Below are positions 56,372-64,000 of a DNA stretch of 64,000 bases, one piece after another. How positions within the stretch are numbered: the stretch's first letter is position 1; every line of letters begins with the position of its first letter. The notes beneath the pieces were generated by a model. The model saw only the letters and a program-made list of their open reading frames with translations, made no database searches and had not been told where the DNA came from. Source of the stretch: Pollenia angustigena (taxonomy: Eukaryota > Arthropoda > Insecta > Diptera > Polleniidae); contig OV884057.1 of NCBI GenBank assembly GCA_930367215.1, forward strand, positions 111,997,284 to 112,061,283. The letters are read 5' to 3'. A program made the position numbers and the translations under genes.

Positions 56372-56471
56372 CATGTTTTTTCCATACGTTTGGGTTACTT
56401 TTGGACTAGTCCTGCTCCCTTGTGGGCTACTCTTTACACGCGTGTTTGGACTGGTCCTATTATTTGCAGGG
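56372..56471. mobile_element. GGACYAGTCC element, copy 3, right half
   Basis: CATGTTTTTTCCATACG through GGACTAGTCC to TTATTTGCAGGG completes the copy begun at 51930. AGA flanks both outer ends. Confidence 0.75.
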
Positions 56472-56602
56472 AGACGATCAAAAGAAGTTTAAAAAAACAA
56501 TTCTCACATGTACAAATATAAAAAAAGAAAAATCTTTCTTATTATCTCATGTGTTTTGTAAAAACAAAAAACAATGAAACTACTTTTATACAAGAACTAA
56601 TA

Positions 56603-57179
56603 CAGTACTTTTCGTTTATAGTCACTACGGTTATAGTCACATTAGCGATATAGTCCATTTTATCTGTTTATTTTGCCGCTATAAGTTAATTTAATATAAA
56701 ATATTAACTTTATAGTCCATTTAGCGATATAAGCACATTTGCCATATATGCCATCTATCAACAGTCATCAAAGGGATAAGTAAAGCAAATTAATGGCGTT
56801 ATAGTCACATTAGCAATATTTACTAAGCTCTTGTTAGTTTTCGAATCAAAAATCCATCCAAGAAAGAATGAATTAAATCATTTAATTTTTGTCATCAACT
56901 CTCTACTCGTAAAAACTTAGTTTTTGACGTTGGTATCAGCTATGAAATATCTTGTTATTATTTTAACTATTTTTTATACAGTATGCAACTCTGTTGTAAA
57001 ACCATAAGCCTAATGTCGGTGTAATCTATATGAATTTTTTATTTCATTTATTCACATAACTTGATTATACTCGAATTCGGTTATATGCGTCATATGTGAA
57101 TTAGCCTTATAGTCACATTAGCGATATAGTCCACGTTATGGTTGCAACTAAAGGAAGTGACTATAAGCGAAAAGTACTG
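56603..57179. mobile_element. pogo-like (Tc1/mariner) MITE, TA duplication
   Basis: CAGTACTTTTCGTTTATAGT and the complement of ACTATAAGCGAAAAGTACTG are the ends, flanked by TA at 56601-56602 and 57180-57181. GTTATAGTCACATTAGCGAT words recur inside at both ends. CAGT ends plus TA match pogo/Tigger-type elements. No transposase. Confidence 0.8.
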
Positions 57180-57181
57180 TA

Positions 57182-57490
57182 TAGCAAATGTTTTCTTTTT
57201 TGTGTTTTTAAACACGAATAAAAAAGCACGTGACAATGAGTGAATAGTGAATGAATATTCGGAACTCTGGTTATAAGGCGTCTCTTTCTCTTTTAAAAAC
57301 TGTAAATTTTGTATGATAAACAAAAATAATTTTTGTCAATTTGGTTTTGTTTTGTTTTTGTTTTCATGAAAATGTTCACTTCTTCGACGCGTATTTTGGA
57401 ATAGCTACGAATATGTTGACGCAAGTACAAACTACCACTACTTTAGGTGCCAAAAAAAATTGCAACATGATGAATTCACGTTTGATGTTT
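57182..57490. other. 3' flank of the odorant receptor
   Basis: AT-rich spacer between the MITE and the receptor stop codon, no gene. Confidence 0.4.
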
Positions 57491-58877
57491 TTAGAGATTA
57501 TGCTCTTCCATGCGAGTTTTGAGAAGAGTGAAAAACTGATACGCCGTTGTCATCAACTAATGAAAAGAAAATATTCGGGAATCCACAACATACAAAAACT
57601 GTTAGAAAAACTTACATTATAAAAACTGTCCATGGAAATCATAAAGAACTTAAAAGCTGTCAAATGAGCTGGTTTCTGAGAACGGGCAATAGCCACAGAT
57701 AACATTCGCTGATAACGTATATCAGCCATATACCATTGCTGACCTATAAATTTCTCTCCGACCAAGCCACTCTAAAAGATTTTATTTAATATTATTTTAT
57801 TTTCAATAATTACATCTATCGGTTCATTAGGTTTATATTACTTACACACTCTATTAGTTGGCTGCCAAAAAAACAAACATAGTACACCTGTATAGTGGCA
57901 GAAGCAAAAAATCCAATAAATTTTACAAAATCCAATAATTCTGAGCCGGTTACAACTTGAATGGATATAAGCACAATGACTATAATGGAGATCATATAGT
58001 TGAAGAGAATAGATAAACTGAAAACTCTGTTTACTCCAAAAGCTAAACTGAAAAGTTTAAATCTATTTTAGTATTCCTTAAAGCTTTTTTTAACTTACTC
58101 ATTTAATTGATTATGCTTTTCCATAATATCCTTTAATTCTTTCAAATCCAGCTCAAAGTTTTTCGATTCAAAATGTTCAATGCGATAGCACAAATATTTA
58201 AATTGTAAAATCACGACATAAATTGTGCAGATTAACAGCATATCGGAGCCCACAAAGTAACACGAAATTGTTAAGCCACCAAAAAATTGAGATACATAAG
58301 CGAATGCAAACCCCATTCCTAAAGTTATATCAAAGGGATAGGTCATTATGTAGGGAGTACGAGCTACGAAAATGTTGGTTTTAAAAAACTCCACACTCGA
58401 CTGCACTATGGGGAAAATAATAAACATTAAGGCAATAATCCAATGGCTTATGCACATTATTTTAGCATGACGATTTATATAGTCAAAACCTTTAGCTATA
58501 TTCAATTCCCGTCTGAACCTGGAGTTGCGTGGAAATAATAACTGTAAATCCTTTAAAATTCGGCTCAAAATCTTGCGACCCATGAGCACAGAAAACACTT
58601 TGAAAAATCCATTCATTGCAAACGATAAATACAAAATATATTGGCTCAGTTGGACTGTATCCACAAAAACATCAAATATCATATAACCAGTTATGGCCAA
58701 GAAGTTTATGATCATATTAACAACCGATACAGCCAATACAAACTTTTCCTTAACAGTCATTTTATCGCTGTCATCCCATTTAAAAAACTTAATGCCCACC
58801 GCACCGAAGAATTTGAAGGGCAAAGAAACAAAGTCCCGTAAGGTTATAATTCTTATGGAGCTCTCAAACTTGGTCAT
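57491..58877 (-). CDS. Odorant receptor (7tm_6 family), four exons
   Basis: Exons on the minus strand: 58877-58099, 58047-57846, 57771-57616 and 57556-57491. All introns are short (51, 74 and 59 bp) with GTAAG donors and AG acceptors, and the phases join to 1203 bases, i.e. 400 residues plus no spare base beyond the stop, the usual insect receptor size. Exon 1 starts MTKFESSIRIITLRDF and holds the first membrane helices (FVLAVSVVNMIINFLAI, YILYLSFAMNGFFKVF, WIIALMFIIFPIV). Exon 2 carries FNYMISIIVIVLISIQV and FFASATIQVYYVCFFG. Exon 3 carries the conserved WYMADIRYQRMLSVAIARSQ segment. Exon 4 ends AYQFFTLLKTRMEEHNL, the typical C-terminus. By family knowledge it would act with the Orco co-receptor as a ligand-gated channel in olfactory neurons. 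The ligand and orthologue are unknown. No defect is visible. Confidence 0.9.
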
Positions 58878-59334
58878 TTTTCGGAATACTTTTTCCTAAA
58901 CGAAGCTTAGTGTTGTTGCGCCAACCCTGCTGAAGAGACTATGGAAAATCTTTAATTTCTTTGTAATCCATTTCGCACTACTATTAAGTTTCTTTTGAAA
59001 TTAAATAATCATTTTTAATTATAGATTATGATGAATGCATTAGATTACAAAGTGTATTTATTTAAATTAATATACCATTCACAACAGGTGGAAAGGGTGT
59101 ATGTTTATCGATGGCTTAATATTTATTCTGGTAGTCAAATGCCAAATACACCTTTCAGGGGGCAAGAGTATAAAAATTTTTCCAGCTTTTTAATAATAAT
59201 TCCATTAAATTTTTTTTTTTTTTTTTATTAAAAATTATACGGATTTTTATACGTTTTTTCCTTTCGCTTTAAACTAACAAAAAATCGGGTTACGCCTTTT
59301 TAATAATTATCCATCGATAGAAGTCTGTCATTTC
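58878..59334. other. Upstream region of the receptor
   Basis: AT-rich flank, presumably holding the receptor promoter. No clear TATA element or other gene was found. Confidence 0.35.
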
Positions 59335-59600
59335 ATTTATAGTTTATACAATGTTGATATAAGACCCAAAAACGTATGCATGCATGTAAATATATTCTGT
59401 GTCCTTCTGGATAGCGAAGTTAATTTAACGAGGTCTGTCTGTCCGACTGTAGGTTGAGATTGAGGTTTAAAAGACCACAGATACGATGGGGACTAGGTTG
59501 TTATTTACATAGATATTTATATCACATACATATGTACAAAGTACGGAAAAGTTTGCTATTGAAATGCTGCCGGATCAGGGCACAAATGGCAGAGATAACT
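59335..59600 (+). repeat. R1-type dispersed repeat, diverged
   Basis: TATACAATGTTGATATAAGA, TATTCTGTGTCCTTCTGGAT and GGTCTGTCTGTCCGACTG are weak matches to R1. Confidence 0.5.
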
Positions 59601-59692
59601 AAATAATTTTTACATACCTATACATACATATTTACAATACTTAAAACTTCATTATAAATATAATTTCCCAATGTGCACAAAAAACGGATGCG

Positions 59693-59972
59693 GATCCGTT
59701 ACGGACCCGTTCCGGATCCGTAAAAAAGTTAGAAACGGAATCAGTGTAATCGCGATTTGACTGATCCGTTTCTGACCCGTTTCGGATCCGCAAAAAAGTT
59801 AAAAACGGAATCAGTGCAATCACGAATTTACGGATCCGTTTCTGACTCGTTACGGATCCGTAAAAAAGTTAGAAACGGAATCAGTGTAGTCGCGATTTGA
59901 CTGATCCGTTTCTGACCCGCTTCGGATCCGTAAAAAACTTAGAAACGGAATCAGTGTAATCGCGATTTGACA
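59693..59972. repeat. Tandem repeat, four units of exactly 70 bp
   Basis: GATCCGTT starts units at 59693, 59763, 59833 and 59903 with no indels. Each unit contains CCGTTWCGGATCCG, GTTAGAAACGGAATCAGTG and CGCGATTTGAC or a variant. The array is GC-richer than its surroundings, rich in GGATCC palindromes, and ends with a partial unit. Confidence 0.9.
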
Positions 59973-60028
59973 GTGTAATCGCTAATTGAGTTTTTTTAAG
60001 AAAATGTCATTGTGTGGACCCAGCAAAA

Positions 60029-60461
60029 TCAGTTTTTAATAATTGAGTTTTTTTTTATGAAAAGGTCCTTGTGTGGACCCAGCAAAATGAATTTGTAATA
60101 ACTTCCTCCTTCTTCCTCCAGTACAGATACTCTGTCATATCTGCTTGTCGATGGATTTTGCAATAAGAGTGTTTCAGTATTATCATCAGCATCGTTGTTG
60201 TTGTGTTTAAAATATGCATTAACGAAATCTGATACATCTTTTTTGAGCACTTTTTTATTTTTATTTTGGGATGAACCAACAGCTGAAAGTGATTTGGAAT
60301 TCCAAGTGGTATTAAAATAAAATTGCGAGATTTTTTTCGATATTGAGTTATGACTATTTCATAACTTGCAACAACAACTCTAACAATTCTAAATACTTAC
60401 TATTCTGTTGCTCGGAAGTAGATAACTCCCGCAATCGTTTATTTGCATTCCTCAAATCCAT
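60029..60461 (-). CDS. Candidate small two-exon gene, about 104 residues
   Basis: Exon 1 (60461-60401) starts MDLRNANKRLRELSTSEQQN and ends at a GTAAGT donor. Exon 2 (60282-60029) follows a TTTCAG acceptor. The split codon joins in phase and the combined length of 315 bases is exactly 105 codons including the stop. The product is charged and polar, with VLKKDVSDFVNAYFKHNNND and an acidic VSVLEEEGGS; no signal peptide, membrane span or known domain is recognised. The 3' part contains a 20-bp sequence (ATTTTGCTGGGTCCACACAA) repeated just downstream at 60010-60030, so the end may be truncated or derived from a repeat. It could be a host gene, a transposon first-exon remnant or chance. Confidence 0.4.
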
Positions 60462-61029
60462 TTTGTTTCCAATTTGACTTTCTTAATTTTTCACATAAGT
60501 TCACTTCACAATTGTTTGTTTACATTTACTTAATTAGATTAATTAATTAAAAAAAAAAACTAAGCAAGTTATCAAAAAGTTTTATTTAATATTTTCCGTT
60601 TCTTCCAATACGAAAATAAAACAAGAAATAAATTAACAATAAATAAAATAAAACAAGAAATAAATTAACAATAAATAAATAAATAAAAGTGAAGACAACG
60701 ATAATGAAAAAGAGAGTGATATTGAGAGACTCCTCCAGTCCGGAATCAAGCCAAAACCAAGGTAAGTTTATGAGGCAAAAATGTTTGCCTAGCGGCCCGT
60801 GACAAAAAAAAAACCCAAAATTAGAGTAAAAAGAAAGAACGCCAAGACAGACAATTTGTTTGGCTTAAGTCAAGTTTATGGGCCACTCTCGCATCGCGTT
60901 CAAATTAGCATCACTCAACAGATATTATAATCCAGAGTAAAACATTTGTAAATTCGAGCGTTTTTGTTCAAATACTTTTTTCCCGACAAAAATACAAAAT
61001 TATTTTAAACAAAACGCCCGACAAAAAAA
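60462..61029. other. Intergenic, nothing recognised
   Basis: Contains a short duplicated A/T-rich block (AACAAGAAATAAATTAACAA at about 60620 and 60650). No gene. Confidence 0.35.
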
Positions 61030-61135
61030 CACAAAAATTCCTAGTTTCTATTTGTTAAAATTATTTCGTTAAATAGATGAAATAATAAAGAAGGGTCATA
61101 ACGAAAATCATATTGGGCATTATGCTAGTATATGT
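61030..61135 (+). other. Leader segment copy 3
   Basis: TTTGTTAAAATTATTTCGTT and ATAACGAAAATCATATTGGG align with 500-570 and 6260-6330. The start codon is lost (GGTCATAACG). It diverges after ATGCTAGT. Confidence 0.5.
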
Positions 61136-61148
61136 AAACAATTGAAAG

Positions 61149-61170
61149 GGGGGGGGGGGGGAGGGAAGAG
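61149..61170 (+). repeat. Poly-G run
   Basis: About 14 consecutive G followed by AGGGAAGAGGG, a simple repeat and a likely assembly-fragile site. Confidence 0.8.
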
Positions 61171-61183
61171 GGACATCACATAT

Positions 61184-62092
61184 ATACTTTATAGGGTCTT
61201 AGATCAATATTGTAGAAATTACAAACGGAATGACAAATTTATATATACCCTTTTCCACCTGAGGTGAAAGGTATAAAAAAAGTAATTTTTGGGATTTCAG
61301 TATTTTGATTATAACTCAGCCATTTTTTTAACCGATTTGACAGATTTATATACCGACGTGTTTAAGAAGAAATTTGCCAGTTAGTTGGATTATAAATCTT
61401 GGACTCGGGAAGATCTTTGGTTCCCGAAAGTGGGTATTTAAAAAAAAATATTATTTTGCCCATAACTTTTTCGCATCTGAACCGATTTTTCCGAGTTTTT
61501 CAGAAGATGTTTTTTACTAAAGATTTCCGATCTTTTGATATGCCAGGGATATCCATAGGTCATATAACAGTCCAAAAAATCAGGTTTTTATACAATTTTT
61601 GATATTTTTGTACGGGAGATACCACGCCCACTTCTCCGATCCCACTCACAGTTTGTGGGATGCTGTGTATTGATAGCCTAAGTGTGTGTATTTAATTTGA
61701 AAGCTGTGGCTCTTGCCGCTCTCAAGATATACAGAAAAAAGTAATAAAAATACCACAACAACAAGGGATTTTTGAAAAAAATTAGAGGTAGTCGTGGTTT
61801 TTTGCTCATATCTCAGCCATTTGTGGGCCGATCTTTCTGAATTTCAATAGCAAACAATTCCGGACCATATGCGACATAAATTTATAATAACCTGGCCCCG
61901 ATCATATATGGGGTCTTCGGAAAATCCATTTCAACGGACAGACGGACATGGTTAAATCGAGTTCTCTCCTCATAAGGACCCAGAATATATATATTTTATA
62001 GGATCTTAGATCAATATTGTAGAACTTACAAACGGAATGAAAAACTTATATATACCCTTTTCCACCTGAATTGAAGGGTATAAAAATAACTT
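61184..62092 (-). repeat. R1 dispersed repeat, reverse orientation, two overlapping ends
   Basis: GGGTCTTAGATCAATATTGT and TTACAAACGGAATGAC..CCCTTTTCCACCTGA occur at about 61194 and again at about 61999. Between them is repeat body (CGGACAGACGGACATGG near 61935). Confidence 0.65.
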
Positions 62093-62186
62093 TAGATTTT
62101 TTTAACTTTAGCGTGAAATATGGTTTTTTTTTTATTTTTTTTAATTATTTAAAATTGTAATTTTTGGATTTAAATTAATGGGACAC
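61866..62186. repeat. Left arm of a large inverted repeat
   Basis: The arm matches the reverse complement of 63547-63854 over about 310 bp with few differences, ending at ATGGGACAC. The right arm lacks a short TTATATATA insert. Confidence 0.85.
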
Positions 62187-63200
62187 AAATTAAAAAGGCT
62201 TATTCCGGCTCCATTTTATTTTGTGCTTAAAACATACCTTCATAATAGGCGCTTCTTTGTAAGTGTTAAGGAAACATATTCAGATTTTGGTAACATTAAC
62301 GCAGGAATTCCACACGGTATCGTATTAGGTCCAGTATTATACACCATTTACACATCGGATATGCTAGTAATGAGCAATGTAACCACAGCTACTTATGCAG
62401 ATGATACTGCTGTATTAGCTTCTCTTGAGTCACCAATCTTAGCTTCTGAATTGATACAAAACCAAATAGATCTTATTGAAGAATGGCTACAAAAATGGAA
62501 CATAAAAGTAAATACTGCAAAATCGGTTCACGTAACGTTTACATTAAGACAAAATGAATGTTCCCCAGTATATTTAAATGGAACTATTATACCAAAAAAA
62601 AACACTGTGAAATATTTAGGCCTCCATCTTGACCGCCGATTAACATGGAAAACACATATAATAAAGAAACGTGAACACTTAAATATAAAAACAAGAAAAA
62701 TGTATTGGCTATTAGGCCCTAGATCTAGCTTAAGCTTGGAAAACAAAGTTTTACTATATAAAGCAATTCTCAAACCGGTATGGACATATGGTATTCAGCT
62801 TTGGGGCACAACAAGCAATTCGAACATAGAAATTCTACAAAGATATCAATCTAAAACCCTTAGATTATTAACAAATGCACCTTGGTTTGTCAGCAAGAAG
62901 AAGTCAATAATTTTAGTGAAAGATACCTTACTAGACTTAGCAATCACTCAAATGTATTAGCAATCAACTTGTTAGATGATAGTAACGAAATTCAAAGGTT
63001 AAAAAGGTTTCAAACACTTGACCTACCCTTTAGAAAATAGGAAAATATTTGTAAGGAAAAAAACCAGTATTATTAGAACTACAATTTGTATTTTCTTTTT
63101 TGGGTTCATTGGAACTCAATATGTATATGTAATTTTTTAGTAATTATGTATTTTACTTGTTATTTTATTCTCTGTGAAATAGATTGCAAATAAATATGAA
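62187..63200 (+). pseudogene. Jockey-type retrotransposon fragment, 5'-truncated
   Basis: It encodes FYFVLKTYLHNRRFFVSV, then AGIPHGIVLGPVLYTIYTSD, TYADDTAVLASL (catalytic ADD), IEEWLQKWNIKVNTAKSVHV, YLGLHLDRRLTWKTHI and LKPVWTYGIQLWGTTS, the RT palm and thumb of the Jockey clade, with a stop at 62960. The 3' UTR ends in AAATAAATATGAA at 63200. The open frame extends 5' into the inverted-repeat arm (MGH at 62178), but that is not element sequence. The endonuclease, RT fingers and ORF1 are missing. Confidence 0.85.
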
Positions 63201-63235
63201 CTAGATGACCCGTGCGAATATTTCGCACCGTTAGT
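63201..63235 (-). other. Second Helitron-type 3' terminus
   Basis: On the minus strand GGTGCGAAATATTCGCAC forms a hairpin, followed by GGGTCAT and CTAG, then T. The end abuts the Jockey tail exactly. The body upstream (63236-63546) is AT-rich and non-coding. Confidence 0.6.
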
Positions 63236-63546
63236 TGTCATTATTGTAACATAGAATGAAAATAATTAATAGAAATTTAAGTAACTTCAATACATTTTAA
63301 AATATAATTTGTATCAATGAAAATATTAATTTTTAAATTTCTAATTATTTTTCGTCATTAGTGTTAGAAATAAGCTTTAAAATGAGATATCATTCATTAA
63401 ATTTGATGCGGTGGTATGGAAGATATTTGCAACCGACAAAAAAAAGTGCTTTAGAAATAATATATATGATGATGATTAAAAAAAAAAAAAAAAAAAATTT
63501 TAATGTTAAAATTTTGTTTAGAGTGTAAACATTTAATTTTTTTTGA
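63236..63546. other. AT-rich DNA between the Helitron end and the right arm
   Basis: Contains an A-run at 63480-63497. No gene; it may be the body of a short non-autonomous Helitron. Confidence 0.35.
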
Positions 63547-63854
63547 GTGTCCCATTAATTTAAATCCAAAAATTACAATTTTAAATAATTAAAAAAAATA
63601 AAAAAAACCATATTTCACGCTAAAGTTAAAAAAATCTAAAGTTATTTTTATACCCTTCAATTCAGGTGGAAAAGGTTTGTCATTCCGTTTGTAATTTCTA
63701 CAATATTGATCTAAGACTCTATAAAATATATATATTCTGGGACCTTATGAGGAGAGAACTTGATTTAACCATGTCCGTCTGTCCGTTGAAATGGATTTTC
63801 CGAAGACCCCATATATGATGGGGGCCAGGTTATTATACATTTATGTCGCATATG
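63547..63854. repeat. Right arm of the large inverted repeat (R1 sequence)
   Basis: GTGTCCCATTAATTTAAATC to GTCGCATATG mirrors 61866-62186. It includes the R1 words TTTGTCATTCCGTTTG and CCATGTCCGTCTGTCCG. Confidence 0.85.
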
Positions 63855-64000
63855 TTTTGGGTCTTATATCAACATTGTATAAACTATAAATGAAATGGCA
63901 GACTTCTATATTTTAATAGGGGGGCATGATTCCCGACGCAAGGTGAATGTTATATGTACGCATTTTTGCTCATTGACCTTTATCCTCCATTGCTTTAACC

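Noticed and set aside
56147..56521. Open frame of 124 codons spanning the right end of element H
   Set aside because: It crosses transposon boundaries (H end and GGACYAGTCC element) and so cannot be an ancestral gene.

Overview
The window looks like a piece of a large, AT-rich higher-fly (brachyceran, probably calyptrate) genome that is dense in transposons. Three things point that way: a complete four-exon insect odorant receptor gene, a fly-type DUF229 membrane protein gene, and a mix of hAT, piggyBac, PIF/Harbinger, pogo, Helitron, Jockey, CR1/LOA-like and Ty3/gypsy sequences in AT-rich, intron-bearing DNA. There are no bacterial-style operons, no CRISPR array, and no rRNA or tRNA gene that I could find.

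Host genes are few. (i) A DUF229 (alkaline-phosphatase-like fold) type II membrane protein lies on + at about 33.09-35.22 kb. (ii) An odorant receptor on - at 57.49-58.88 kb has four exons whose phases join to give 400 codons. (iii) A small candidate gene on - at 60.03-60.46 kb has two exons and about 104 codons. A signal-peptide-like leader segment occurs three times (about 0.43, 6.2 and 61.03 kb) and may come from an ancestral host or transposon first exon.

Layout. 0-8.9 kb: palindromic MITEs, dispersed repeats and two leader copies. 8.9-15.3 kb: a Russian-doll nest in which hAT A contains hAT B, B contains hAT C, and C contains a piggyBac; each level is bounded by terminal inverted repeats (TIRs) and a target-site duplication (TSD). 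16.0-17.1 kb: a Helitron remnant with Pif1 helicase pieces and a 3' hairpin-CTAG end. 17.2-23.3 kb: non-autonomous PIF-like, unclassified and piggyBac-like elements. 23.6-28.9 kb: a Jockey fragment split by a 5'-truncated CR1-like element, which is itself split by a hAT (perfect 8-bp TSD) and another TIR element. 29.8-32.9 kb: a hAT pseudogene with an intron and a MITE, then a LOA-like non-LTR remnant. 33.1-35.2 kb: DUF229. 35.9-38.6 kb: a retrotransposon gag fragment cut by two TIR elements, each carrying an inverted array of a GC-rich minisatellite of about 82 bp. 38.77-43.51 kb: an almost complete Ty3/gypsy element with identical 150-bp LTRs but broken genes. 43.8-57.2 kb: nested non-coding DNA transposons, including a 4.16-kb TIR element. 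57.5-60.5 kb: the odorant receptor, a 70-bp tandem repeat and the small gene. 61-64 kb: dispersed repeats whose inverted arms of about 310-320 bp flank a Jockey fragment and a Helitron 3' end.

The genes do not form a pathway. The biology here is mainly transposon insertion history, readable because many TSDs and TIRs survive. All similarity statements come from reading the sequence and from knowledge of the families; no database was searched.
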